NCBI GenBank assembly: GCA_963848335.1
Contig: CAWKDD010000003.1
Span: 62,001 to 126,000 of the forward strand
Source of the DNA: Chersky-840 sp963848335
Lineage (GTDB): Bacteria > Actinomycetota > Acidimicrobiia > Acidimicrobiales > UBA8190
Length of the DNA stretch: 64,000 bases
Direction: 5' to 3'
The translations under genes were made by a program, and so were the position numbers. The notes beneath the pieces are model-generated. The model was given only the letters and a program-made list of their open reading frames with translations, did not search any database and was not told where the DNA came from. Below are positions 9,323 to 18,766 of this stretch, one piece after another. The stretch's first letter is position 1, and every line of letters begins with the position of its first letter.

Positions 9323-10915
9323 TCACAGTGTGGCGGGCACCAGGCTCGAGAGCAGGCCGAACAAGAGATACGTGGCGGCGACCCAGATGGGCACCAGGAT
9401 GATCCACCGCCCCCACCGCCCATAGCGGGCAGCTGCCCGCCGGTTCACGAGCCCCAGGAGCACGATGAACATGAGCACACCAACTGCACCGGGGAGGTAC
9501 GACATGTTCCATCCGACGGAGCCTCCGCTACTGACGTGCCGGGGCTTGCTCATCACCTCTGGCGCCTTGGTCGGAGGTGCGGAGACCGTCTGACCGGGAG
9601 CCACCCGCAGCTGCGCCACGACCACCAGACGCTGGGTCGCTGAGTACCTGGGGTTGCAGGTGGTCAGCGTCAAGCGGTTGTCGCCGAAGGAATTGAGAAT
9701 CTTCACGTCGCTCGGTGGGACGGCGACCGGGGCCTGTGTGACGACGTACTGGAAAGCCATGTCGGAATCCGTGGTGAGATCGATCACGTCTCCTGGAACC
9801 AGACCGTTGAGATCGCTGAAGGGCGCCCCGTAGGTCGTTCGGTGCCCGGCGATGGCGACGTTGCCGGCTTGACCAGGCATCGCCGTCCCGACGTAGTGTC
9901 CGGGCCCTTTCTGCAGGTCCCCCTCGGCCGTGCCCTCGACCACATATTGATCGACCCCGATGGCAGGGATCTGGAGCCGGGCGACGACGGAGCCCTCGGG
10001 CGGCTCCTTCACCTGCACGTCAGCGGAGATGAGGGTCGGACCCACTGACGTGGTCGGCGGAGTCTGATGCTGGCGCGAGGTGAACTCCTGCCGCAACGAT
10101 TCTTGTGCTTGGTGCTGGGCCAGACTGGTACCCCACAGCTGCCACCCGGCAAAGAGGATCAGGGCCACACCCGCGTTCCGGACCCAGGCGAACACGGTGG
10201 CCAGCTGCTGGCGCCGGAGCACTCGAACACGGCTCCGCGTTGCTATGCCGTGGGGACCGGGTTCACCTGCAACCGACCGTCGAGGAACGAGGTGCGCAGG
10301 AGACGCACCGATAGAAGGCAGCGTGGGGGTGGAGGTGGTGCCCATCGCCCCAGAAGGCACCAGCGGGGTGATGATGTCGACCACACCGTCGGGCCGAGGG
10401 GATGCCGCCAGGCCCGTCGGGACGGCCGCTCCGATTCGGGCGGGCGATCGTGGAGCGTCAGCCTCTTCGGCGGCTCGGCCGGGCGCCGGCCGGAGCGCCT
10501 CGACAGCTGCCCTCAGCAAATCTGCCTCGGAGGTGAGCCGCTCCGCCATGCGGCCCCGGTACGAGGACGCTGACCCGGGAGTCGCTCGTGCCCTGACGAT
10601 CTCACCGGCCAGCGTCTCCGCCGCCACGACGACCCGGCCCAGGGCCAGTTCATCGGAACCTGCCCCCGTGCCGACGGCCCACAACGCTTCCCAGTCGACG
10701 ACCGGGTCGGGCGCCTCAGGATCCATCCGACGGCGGGTGTCGATGGCGTCGTGGATGAGCTTCTTGACGAAGAGAGAGGCGAGCCACTCCGCCTCCGCCC
10801 GTCGCCTTTCACCGAAAAGCGTTGCGAGGCCCGAGCCACCAAGGTCTGGTCCCGAGAACGAGCCCACGTCGACGGCGGTGTCGTCGATCGGGCGCATCTC
10901 GTCCAGCGTAGACAT
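9323..10915 (-). CDS. Class E sortase with long N-terminal extension
   Basis: 530 residues from the ATG at 10915. The sortase domain spans about residues 310-440. The candidate catalytic residues are H358 (VAIAGHRTTYGAPF), C420 (LTLTTCNPRYSATQ) and R429 of the same stretch. The TLTTCNP motif, the membrane segment just before the domain (AGVALILFAGWQLWG) and extra C-terminal helices fit class E sortases, which join LAxTG proteins to actinobacterial peptidoglycan. The first ~230 residues are an unusual cytoplasmic extension: helical, then Pro/Ala-rich. The gene is the last of a nine-gene run, 33 bases after the exosortase gene. Four genes of the same run encode LAxTG proteins, which are its likely substrates. 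Confidence 0.88.
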   Translation of the reverse strand: MSTLDEMRPIDDTAVDVGSFSGPDLGGSGLATLFGERRRAEAEWLASLFVKKLIHDAIDTRRRMDPEAPDPVVDWEALWAVGTGAGSDELALGRVVVAAETLAGEIVRARATPGSASSYRGRMAERLTSEADLLRAAVEALRPAPGRAAEEADAPRSPARIGAAVPTGLAASPRPDGVVDIITPLVPSGAMGTTSTPTLPSIGASPAHLVPRRSVAGEPGPHGIATRSRVRVLRRQQLATVFAWVRNAGVALILFAGWQLWGTSLAQHQAQESLRQEFTSRQHQTPPTTSVGPTLISADVQVKEPPEGSVVARLQIPAIGVDQYVVEGTAEGDLQKGPGHYVGTAMPGQAGNVAIAGHRTTYGAPFSDLNGLVPGDVIDLTTDSDMAFQYVVTQAPVAVPPSDVKILNSFGDNRLTLTTCNPRYSATQRLVVVAQLRVAPGQTVSAPPTKAPEVMSKPRHVSSGGSVGWNMSYLPGAVGVLMFIVLLGLVNRRAAARYGRWGRWIILVPIWVAATYLLFGLLSSLVPATL

Positions 10916-10948
10916 CAGGAGCTCGAGCGCGATACCGCCGTCGCGCCG

Positions 10949-12691
10949 TCAGGCACTCCGTATGCCCTTCGAGTGCTCGGACTCCACACTGAGCATCTGG
11001 CGGGCAAAGGCCACGAGGAATGCCCGGTTCTGTACCAGTTGCACGTCTGACGGGTTCAGAGAGCCGGCTACGTTGTAGATCCCCGTGGTGTTGGCAGTAG
11101 CGGGGACGACAACGCCGTGGCCCTGGTTCTGGACATAGAGAACTATGCGCTGGTAGGTGGTCGTGGCGCCGAGCTTGACCGGGATGATCCAATAGACGAT
11201 CGACCAGCTTCCGTATTGCTGCGACGTGTACGACATGGCCTGACCGGTGATCCCGCCACCCACGTTCACACGTGCCACGTCCGCCAGTGAGTAGCCGTGG
11301 AACTGGTAGCAGGCTTCGACACCGTAAGCCGAGAAACTCTCCAAGTCGGGCGTGGTGATGACGTCGGCGATGACGGGAATCGACGTCTTGAGGTCACCTC
11401 GTCCCGTGGCGTGGAGAACGTATCTGTCCCAGATCGACGTGTCGCCGAAGAGAGGCTTTGCCCAGTTGTAGGTGGCAACACGTCGAGTCCGCCATCCCGC
11501 CGGAGCCGCCGGAGCCGCGATGTATGCCTCGAGCTTGGGTTGTCCTGAGGCGTCAGCCACGAGGTTGTACGACTTGAGTCCGACATTACTGATGCCCAGC
11601 ACGACTGCGGCCACGGTGACGACGATGATGGCCGCGTACACCTTCGGTACCGCGAGACTGGCTCTTGCCCAGGCCTTGGGTTGAACACGCGGCTCGACGG
11701 GCTTGGGAGGATCCATTCCGACATGCATGCCGAGTGGCCGGATCAACGCGACCAGAACAACTACTCCGAGACTGAAGGTCACCAGACCGACGAACGGATG
11801 TAACACGCCGATGGCAACGTGTTCGCCCCAGGTCTTCCCCGCCCAGAAGATGAAGGTGATACGGGCCAGATTGACGGCCCACAGGAACAACATGCCGCCG
11901 ACCAGCCACAGGATCTTTCGCACCAATGGCCCCCGGACGACCGCGGCAAAGGCAGACCCGATCAGCAGGAACCCGACCACGCTGTTCACTCCTGAACAGG
12001 CCGAGACGATGCTGAGCGGGAAAGACTGGCCGTGGTGCGTGACGACAAAGAGCGTGCCGTCAGGCGAGGCAACGGACTTTGCCACGGGGAGAATCCTGAG
12101 AATCTCTCGAATCGCGAAGAGTGTTGCGGCCGTGAAGGCGTCCAGGACTCTGAGGAGAACGGAAGAATACGGGTACGGCCACCCGAGGAACAGGTACCCG
12201 ATAGCAAGCTTCTGGCGCCACAGGACTCGGACACCGAAGATGATGGCCACCGTGCCCGCTACGAAGACGGGGAGGGTGAGGAGATCGATCCGCCACACCC
12301 AGAACATCGCCGACATCCTGTTGGGCAAGAGAAGGTTGGCGGCCAGAGCCCCTGTGATGAGTGGCAGTCCGACAATGTAATCCACTTGGCGATCATGAAT
12401 GGCCGGCTCGGGACGGATCGGACGGGCCCGAACCGCGGCGAGTGCAAGGGCTATGGCCGGTACCAGACTCACATAGGCCAAGGGTGTTTCGAGGCCTGCG
12501 TTCTGAATGAGAGTCATCAGTGAGTAGTTGTAGGCGAACATGACTACGCCCAGGAGGACGAGCATCTGGACCGTCGTGCGCGTGCGAGGAGAGGCTTGAT
12601 TCCAGCGGGCCTGGGCCGCAAGCCGCCTCTTGCGGAGCGCGCTTCGCCACGTCTCTGTCGTGGGCGCTTCGAACCTGAGCACCTGCGTCAT
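10949..12691 (-). CDS. Exosortase/archaeosortase-family protease with EpsI-like C-terminal domain
   Basis: 580 residues from the ATG at 12691. About eight membrane helices occupy residues 40-330. The family's catalytic set is visible: C232 in SIVSACSGVNSVVG, R277 in VNLARITFIF and H298 in GVLHPFVGL. The remaining ~230 residues form an extracellular domain (TRRVATYNWAKPLFG, QQYGSWSIVYWIIPVK, TYQRIVLYVQNQG) like EpsI, which in many bacteria is a separate or fused partner of exosortases. Exosortases cleave C-terminal PEP-CTERM-type signals, often of exopolysaccharide-associated proteins. The subtype is not recognised. Pairing with a sortase gene in one operon is notable. Possible substrates are the proteins ending in PEVP + helix + RRRRH. 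Confidence 0.85.
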   Translation of the reverse strand: MTQVLRFEAPTTETWRSALRKRRLAAQARWNQASPRTRTTVQMLVLLGVVMFAYNYSLMTLIQNAGLETPLAYVSLVPAIALALAAVRARPIRPEPAIHDRQVDYIVGLPLITGALAANLLLPNRMSAMFWVWRIDLLTLPVFVAGTVAIIFGVRVLWRQKLAIGYLFLGWPYPYSSVLLRVLDAFTAATLFAIREILRILPVAKSVASPDGTLFVVTHHGQSFPLSIVSACSGVNSVVGFLLIGSAFAAVVRGPLVRKILWLVGGMLFLWAVNLARITFIFWAGKTWGEHVAIGVLHPFVGLVTFSLGVVVLVALIRPLGMHVGMDPPKPVEPRVQPKAWARASLAVPKVYAAIIVVTVAAVVLGISNVGLKSYNLVADASGQPKLEAYIAAPAAPAGWRTRRVATYNWAKPLFGDTSIWDRYVLHATGRGDLKTSIPVIADVITTPDLESFSAYGVEACYQFHGYSLADVARVNVGGGITGQAMSYTSQQYGSWSIVYWIIPVKLGATTTYQRIVLYVQNQGHGVVVPATANTTGIYNVAGSLNPSDVQLVQNRAFLVAFARQMLSVESEHSKGIRSA

Positions 12692-12758
12692 CGGACGCTT
12701 CCAGGTAATACGATGATCAAGCAGCTAGCTTCGGTCGAACCTGCCGTTCCGTGCGCTC

Positions 12759-14294
12759 TCATCCGAACCGCCCGTGCACGTAGTCGGCAGTACGGGGATC
12801 TCTTGGATCGTTGAACACTTGCTCGGTGGGGCCGGACTCCACGATATGGCCGGGTTGACCTTCAGCATCGAGCAGGAACAGAGCGCAATTGTGTGAGACA
12901 CGCTGAGCCTGCTGCATGTTGTGGGTCACGATGACGATCGTCACCTCTTGGCACAGCTCCTTGATCGTTTCCTCGATGACCCCGGTGGAGATCGGGTCGA
13001 GTGCCGAACATGGTTCGTCCATGAGGAGGACCCGGGGCCGGACCGCGAGTGCGCGGGCTATGCAGAGTCGTTGTTGCTGACCACCGGACAGAGAGGCACC
13101 GGCATCGTTCAGCCGGTTTCGGGTCTCCCGCCACAGTCCAGCCCGTTCAAGACTCTCCTGCACGAGTGCGTCACGGTTCCCGACCTTGATGCCCGCGAGG
13201 CGCAGGCCTGCGAGCACGTTCTGGGCGATCGTCATCGACGGGAACGGATTGGGCTTCTGGAAGACCATCCCGACCTTGAGCCGCGTCTCGGTCACCTTGA
13301 GCGAAGGCCCGTAGATGTTGATCCCGTCGAGTTCCACAGCACCCGAAAGGGCCGCCGAGGGCACGAGCTCGTGCATCCTGTTCAGGATGCGAAGGAAGGT
13401 CGACTTTCCACATCCTGACGGCCCGATGAGGGCGGTCACTCGGCCAGGCTCCATCGTGAGCGAGACACGCTCCAGGACCTTTTGGCTCCCAAACCACGCC
13501 GAGACATTTGTCGTCTTCATCGTGGATTGCGCCGTTGAGGCCGGGGTCTCCTGCGCTTCGTGGCTTCGAGACTCGGGGAACACGATCGCCGCCCGGGCCG
13601 GAGACCCCGGGACCTCGAGTGGCCGGTAGTTGGGCGGCAGGGCCACGACCGCGGCTGCCGCCACGTACCCGGGCGGAGGCGGCGCCGGCGCGTACCCGGG
13701 CGGAGGCGGCGCTGGCGCGTACCCGACCGGAGGCGGTGGTGGGGGCGGCGTGGAATCGGGTGGCCAGTGGTTGGCCGGTGGGGCCACGACCGCGGGTGCC
13801 GCCGCGTACCCGGCCGGAGGCGGCGCTGGCGCGTACCCGGCCGGAGGCGGTGGTGGGGGCGGCGTGGAATCGGGTGGCCAGTGGTTGGCCGGTGGGGCCA
13901 CGACCGCGGGTGCCGCCACGTACCCGGGCGGGGGCGGAGGTGGCGCGTACCCGGGCGGGGGCGGAGGTGGCGCGTACCCGGGCGGGGGCGGAGGTGGCGC
14001 GTACCCGGCCGGAGGCGGTGTTGACGCAGCCTCGGCCGGAGGTGGCGTTGGCGTCTGGTGTCCCCATCCGTTCGAGGGTGCAGATCGTTCTCCTGGTGGG
14101 GCATAGGCCACGTACGGCGGGGGCGGCGCTGGCGCGTACCCGGCCGGAGGCGGTGGCGCCGCCTGCCGTTGCTCCGAGGGCGGAGGAGGCGGAGGAGGCG
14201 GCACATGGCCGTGAGTCGTCATGGCGTCGTGTGTGGACGGTGCCGTCTCGGTTGGGTGAGGCCGGTCCTGGTGGGAATCGTCGGTCGCACTCAT
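12759..14294 (-). CDS. pstB: PstB phosphate ABC transporter ATPase with ~258-residue Pro/Tyr/Gly-rich extension
   Basis: The ATG at 14294 overlaps the stop of the pstS-like gene by four bases (ATGA). Residues 259 to the end are a normal-length PstB: Walker A GPSGCGKST, signature LSGGQQQR, Walker B VLLMDEP, switch histidine in IVTHNMQQ. It should energise the PstCA channel from the cytoplasm. The first 258 residues are extraordinary: runs of 6-8 prolines, then repeats such as PPPPPPGYAPAPPPPGY and ANHWPPDSTPPPPPP, with no charged core. A start at M259 (MKTTNVSAWFGSQ) would give the usual protein. However, the extension is open, repetitive in protein and DNA, and starts at the overlapping ATG, so it is probably translated. 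Confidence 0.9.
   Translation of the reverse strand: MSATDDSHQDRPHPTETAPSTHDAMTTHGHVPPPPPPPPSEQRQAAPPPPAGYAPAPPPPYVAYAPPGERSAPSNGWGHQTPTPPPAEAASTPPPAGYAPPPPPPGYAPPPPPPGYAPPPPPPGYVAAPAVVAPPANHWPPDSTPPPPPPPAGYAPAPPPAGYAAAPAVVAPPANHWPPDSTPPPPPPPVGYAPAPPPPGYAPAPPPPGYVAAAAVVALPPNYRPLEVPGSPARAAIVFPESRSHEAQETPASTAQSTMKTTNVSAWFGSQKVLERVSLTMEPGRVTALIGPSGCGKSTFLRILNRMHELVPSAALSGAVELDGINIYGPSLKVTETRLKVGMVFQKPNPFPSMTIAQNVLAGLRLAGIKVGNRDALVQESLERAGLWRETRNRLNDAGASLSGGQQQRLCIARALAVRPRVLLMDEPCSALDPISTGVIEETIKELCQEVTIVIVTHNMQQAQRVSHNCALFLLDAEGQPGHIVESGPTEQVFNDPRDPRTADYVHGRFG
13735..13962 (-). repeat. Two ~114-bp direct repeats in the pstB extension
   Basis: The block coding for PPANHWPPDSTPPPPPPP with its flanks occurs twice, offset by 114 bases (for example tggaatcgggtggccagtgg at 13751 and 13865). 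Shorter GYAPAPPPP units surround it. Recombination between copies would change the extension length in frame. Confidence 0.85.
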
Positions 14295-15911
14295 CGCTCC
14301 TCCTCCCTCGTTCTCGCGGCCGAGCGCCCATGCGACGTTGGTACTGGCCTCATGGCACCCACAGTTCGGCGCAGCAGCCGGCGCCGGCTCAATGCGGCGA
14401 TAAGGACCATGATCGTTCCAGCTCCCACCAGGGGGACGGGGTTCGAGCCTGTAGAAGCGAGGACCGAACCTGGTTGGTCACCATTGGAGGAATCGGTCGC
14501 CCCGGCCCCGGTGTCGCCGGTCAACGCCGCGGACGCCGGAGTCGTGGAAGACGAGGAGCCGCTGCCGGTCGAGGTCGGTGGTGGTGGTGGTGGTGCTACC
14601 GGCCCCGCCGCTCACGCCTAGGGCGGTCAATTGCGCGGCCACCTTGAGACCGGCCGTCACCATCGCCGGGGTGGCGGGTGCCGCACCGAAGCTCGCGATC
14701 ACCTTCTGCCCGGCGGTACCGAGGACGAACCTGATGAATTGCGCCAGCTTGGTCGCCTTGTCGGCCGCAAGCGTGTTGGTCGGAACGACAAGGTACTCCT
14801 CCATCATCAGGTAGCTGTTGTAGGCCGCCTTGTCCGTCGTGCTGGCACTGAAGGTCACGACGTTGTCGGTCGTAGGGTCCGAGGTGGAGGCAAGTGACGC
14901 ATCCGTTTCAGCGGCCTCGGCTGCCGCCGTCGACGGCACCACGAAGGAGCCCTGCGCATTCTGGACGGCGGCCATGGGGAGGTCCCATACGGCGCCCAAG
15001 GGCGCGCCCGTCCAGTCCGAGGCGATCGGCAGAGCCGCCCCGAGCGTCCATCCCGAAACGAGCCCGTCTGGCGCGTTGGTCGTGGCGTTGAGGGAGAGGA
15101 GCTTGCCGATGAGCGACTGATCCCCCCCGATGACGGTGTCCCCGGTGTAGGGCCAGGTCTCACTGGGTGTGTCGCTGGTGCTCAACACACCACCCTGTGC
15201 ATGTTGCAACCCGGCATCGAAAAACCCCTTGGCTGTCGGGTCGCTGTCGAGGAGCGCCATGAGCGCTTCGTTCTCCACGGTCTGATCGGCATTTGCCCAC
15301 AGCGAAACGACACCGCCCCCGTTCGCACCGCCGCTCGATGTGCAACTCACCGGCTGGCCGTTGTCGACGTCGGCGCCCCAGTGGTCGAAGGGGGTGGTGG
15401 CGTCGTAACCGAACAGCTCACCCAGGAGGGCCACGGTGAGGGGCATCCCCTGGCAGAAATCCGAGGGCGCGATACTCTGCGAGGCCGACTGGGCCCAGGC
15501 ATTGTTGGGCACCAGCGTCACGATGGCGACGGGGGTGGCGGCGAAGGGCACATAGGCGTAGGTGCGTCCGTTGGCTTTCGCCATGTTCGACTCCGTCGTG
15601 GTCAGGGGCCGCTCCGAAAGGGAGTAGTCGGTATCGAATTGGCCCGGACCACTACCGATGAAGTCCGCAATCCCGTTGTCGAGCTTGACGTTGGTGTAGG
15701 TGGGATTGAGGGGTGCCAGGTTCGACTGGTCGGCGAGCAGCAGCGCTTCGATGACCGGATAGAACGCTGCGCCCCCTTCTCCGACGAGGCTGCTGGGATC
15801 GGTGGCGGCCGCGGCAGGAGGAGCGGAGCCGATGACGGGCCCGACGACGATCCCGACCGCGAGCCCCGCCACCGCCAGCCGGGAACCGATCCTCCGGGTG
15901 CGGCCGCTCAT
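14291..15911 (-). CDS. PstS-like phosphate-binding protein 2 with LASTG sorting signal (frameshifted)
   Basis: The ATG at 15911 overlaps the stop of the previous pstS gene. A signal peptide (VGIVVGPVIGSAPPAAA) with no lipobox cysteine precedes a periplasmic-binding domain (LVGEGGAAFYPVIEALLLAD, GSGPGQFDTDYSLSERP). Near the end a Ser/Thr-rich linker breaks frame at about 14572-14590, inside a run of ACC codons. The other frame continues to 14291 with GSVLASTGSNPVPL, a helix and RRRLLRRT. This is an LAxTG-type wall sorting signal. A one-base error explains the break and restores a protein of about 540 residues. The domain is more divergent than the neighbouring PstS, so its ligand might differ from phosphate. 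It should be anchored outside the cell by the sortase of the same operon. Confidence 0.75.
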
Positions 15912-17503
15912 GGAGACCTCTCGGTGCTACGCGGCCTGAGCAGGCGCCGCCTGATGGCCCAGGCGCCGATGACGAGGACCGCACCTCCGGCTGCGATGGG
16001 CAAGGGGTCCGCCCCGGTCGTCGCCAGCGGCGTCTGTCCTGCCAGCGACACGGCCGGGTCCGCCCCGGCGGCCCCTCCGCCCGACGTCGGAGTACCCGCG
16101 CCGGAAGATCCCCCGCTCGATGCGCTCGTAGACGCCTTTACCTTGGCACTTGCACCGCTCTTGGCGGCGGCGCTCGTGCTCGTGCTCTTGCCACCATTGC
16201 CCGCGTTCGGAGGCGGAGGCGGAGCCGTGGCGTCGGTCACACCACAAGTCGGAGTGGTCTGACCGGCGGCGACCTCGCCGGGAGTGAGGTCCCCACAGGC
16301 ATAGCCAGAGTCCTCGGCTTGGGTCGGTGCCACCGCTCCAGGCACGTCGGCGGTCACCGCATTGATCCCGTATTGCTCGAGGGACAGGCCCAACGAGGCA
16401 TACCCGATCTTGGGAGCGCCCTCCTGGCCGAGAGTGAGCACGTAATTGACGAACGCGCTCATCACGGCTCCCTTGGTGGCCGGCCAGCCGGTCGTCGGGG
16501 TGAGAAGGTAGGTGTAGGTCGAAGGGTTGTAGACGTGTGGCCCCAGACCGGCGAAGTCAAGCACGTGCGTGCCGTCGGGGAGCTGCTTGGCGTAGGCCAG
16601 AGCCGACGCCACGTCGACAGGACTGGGCTGTGTGTAGTCACCGCTGGCGTTCTTCACCGACGCCACCCCCTTGGAGGGATCCGACCCGGTGAAACCGAGG
16701 TCGACTGCATATTGCAGCTGGACGACGCCGATCGCCCCCGTGTTGGCGGCCACGTTCCCGGCCACGGTCGTGGTGGAAGCCTCGTCGAGGCCGTTGGGAA
16801 GGACACCGGGCCAGTTCGACGTGGGCGCCGTCGCCGACAGGGGCACCCCGTCGGTCACGCCCTGGGGCTGGGACTCCTCTTGGTGCACGAACGCCGCCCA
16901 CAGGGCGGGTTGTTCGTTGATGCACCATTCCTGGAGCACGTAATTGGTGCCGGCCGCATCGCTCTCGGTCACCGGCCTGATGGTCATATTGGGAAGTGTG
17001 ACCCCGGGGTTGTCGGCGGCGATCTGGGGGTCGTCCCAATTGGTGATTCCGCCGGTCAGTGCCGCGCACGCCGTGTAGCTCGACAATTGCAATGTCTTGG
17101 TGAGGCCCGGGATGTTGTACATGAACGCCACGCCGGCAGCTGTGATCGGTATGAAGATGAAGGGGAAGTTCGGTGGTGACGTCCCGACCGATCCCGCCAC
17201 GTACCCGGTGTCGCTGGCGGCGAAGTCCGTCGTCTGGTTCGTGAACTCGTAGCGCCCCTGCCCCGAGTTCGCCGAGCTGTAATTCAGGTGCAGGTTGTAG
17301 GGCGGGTTCAACACGTCGCCCACCCACGACTCGATGGCCGGCGCCGCGAACGACGAGCCCACCCCGTTGAGAGTCGGCCCTGCCGCCCACGCCGGGCCGG
17401 CCCCGGTGGTGACTCCGGCGACACCGGCGGCCAGGACGGTGACGAGCATGGTGGCCATGGTCCCGACACGGTGGAGCCAAACCCGGCGTACGACCTTGTC
17501 CAT
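15908..17503 (-). CDS. pstS: PstS phosphate-binding protein with LATTG sorting signal
   Basis: 531 residues from the ATG at 17503, which has a good ribosome site (gaaggagag). An in-frame ATG at 17581 overlaps the pstA stop and is an alternative. The signal peptide ends AGPAWA and lacks a lipobox. The mature start LNGVGSSFAAPAIESWV and NYSSANSGQGRYEF is the classic PstS phosphate-binding sequence, and DFAASDTGY and GAIGVVQLQYA also fit. A Ser/Ala/Lys-rich linker leads to TPLATTGADPLPI, a helix and RRRLLRPR, an LAxTG sorting signal. Usually PstS is a lipoprotein or free periplasmic protein. Here it appears to be covalently wall-linked. It feeds phosphate to PstCA from the same operon. Confidence 0.92.
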   Translation of the reverse strand: MDKVVRRVWLHRVGTMATMLVTVLAAGVAGVTTGAGPAWAAGPTLNGVGSSFAAPAIESWVGDVLNPPYNLHLNYSSANSGQGRYEFTNQTTDFAASDTGYVAGSVGTSPPNFPFIFIPITAAGVAFMYNIPGLTKTLQLSSYTACAALTGGITNWDDPQIAADNPGVTLPNMTIRPVTESDAAGTNYVLQEWCINEQPALWAAFVHQEESQPQGVTDGVPLSATAPTSNWPGVLPNGLDEASTTTVAGNVAANTGAIGVVQLQYAVDLGFTGSDPSKGVASVKNASGDYTQPSPVDVASALAYAKQLPDGTHVLDFAGLGPHVYNPSTYTYLLTPTTGWPATKGAVMSAFVNYVLTLGQEGAPKIGYASLGLSLEQYGINAVTADVPGAVAPTQAEDSGYACGDLTPGEVAAGQTTPTCGVTDATAPPPPPNAGNGGKSTSTSAAAKSGASAKVKASTSASSGGSSGAGTPTSGGGAAGADPAVSLAGQTPLATTGADPLPIAAGGAVLVIGAWAIRRRLLRPRSTERSP

Positions 17504-17577
17504 GGTCGATCTCTCCTTCGTCATGGTGATGTGTGGCGTGTGGTGTGACCGTGTCCTGGGATGGGCGTTGGGGTGGG

Positions 17578-18766
17578 TCATGGCTGCGCCCCTGCCGGAC
17601 TCCGACGTCTCCACGGCAGGCGGCGCCCGCCGGTTCTCGAACGGCCGGCCATGCGGGCCAGGACGAAGAGTCCGAGGACCAGGAGGACCAGCACGAAGGA
17701 GACCCCCCAGGCATCCCGGGTGATGTTCCCCGAACCCTGGTTGATGAGCTCGTAGATCCGAAGCGGAAGGTTGTCCTGCTGCCCGGAGAAGGGGTTCCAG
17801 TTGTAGTAGACGCTCCCGCCCGCGGCGAACAGCACCGGGGCGGTCTCTCCCGCGATCCGGGCCACGCCCAGGATCACGGCCGTGGACAGTCCGGCTCGGG
17901 CCGTCGGCAGCACCACGCGCAGGATCACCCGCCAGCGGGGCGCACCCAACGCCAGTGCCGCCTCGCGCAGCGAGCCCGGCACCACGGCGATCACTTCCTG
18001 CGCGGCGCGTGTCACGACCGGGAGCATCATGACCGAGAGGGCCAGGGCGGCCGCGAAGCCCGATTTCCCGCTGTGCTTGAGCGGTGCCACCCAGATCAGG
18101 TACACGAACACCGCCGCGATGATGGCGGGGGCGCCGGTCATCGCATCGACCACTCCGCTCACGATGCGGGCGAAGACCCCGTTGTGGTCGACGAGGTAGG
18201 TGGCGGTGAGCACCCCCAGGGGAACGGTCATCACCGCGGCCAGGGCGACCTGTTCGACGGTCCCGACGATGGCGGGCCCGGCGCCCACTGCGGTCACGGG
18301 CGCCTGGGGCCCGACCTTGGACATGTCGGTGAAGAAGAAGTGCGGGAATGCGGCCAGCGCCACCGGCGCTCCCTGGAGGATGACGAACACGATGACGGCG
18401 ACGAGTGGTACGAGCGCAACCAGGGCGCCCGACCATATGGCGACCGTGGCCAACCGATCCTTCATGGCGAGCACACCGTAGAGACGCCAACACAGCACCG
18501 CGTACATGGTCACGAACGTGAGGAACCAGCTCACCCCCAGCCCGAAGATGGCCGAGGTCCCGGTCACCGAGAAGATCACCCACACGAACGCGAGGGCGGC
18601 GGCGGCCGAGCCACCCAGCTCCCACACCATGGCCGGCACCACCTTGGGGGGGCGACCGGGTCGCTCCGCGGGGGCAAAGGCAGGACCCCGCCAGGGGCAA
18701 CTGCCCCTGGGACATGCCGGGGGCAGGGACGGTGAAGGGCGCGTGCACGTCGGCGGTCCGGCTCAT
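17578..18766 (-). CDS. pstA: PstA phosphate ABC transporter permease (frameshift near N-terminus)
   Basis: The ATG at 18766 overlaps the pstC stop by four bases. The first ~38 codons run in one frame. The conserved protein is in another, open from 18642 (VPAMVWELGGSAAAALAF) to 17578. The switch coincides with a run of seven Gs at 18646-18652; six would join the frames. Six or seven membrane helices follow, with the permease loop EVIAVVPGSLREAALALGAP and the PstA-typical GVARIAGETAPVLFAAGG. It pairs with PstC to form the phosphate channel served by PstB. The tail is rich in Arg. The break is most likely a homopolymer miscount, since the rest of the gene is intact. Confidence 0.88.

Noticed and set aside
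13171..14647. Long frames opposite or beside the pstB extension, rich in Arg, Gly or Ala
   Set aside because: They mirror the Pro-rich repeat of pstB in other frames; no start, similarity or balanced composition supports them.
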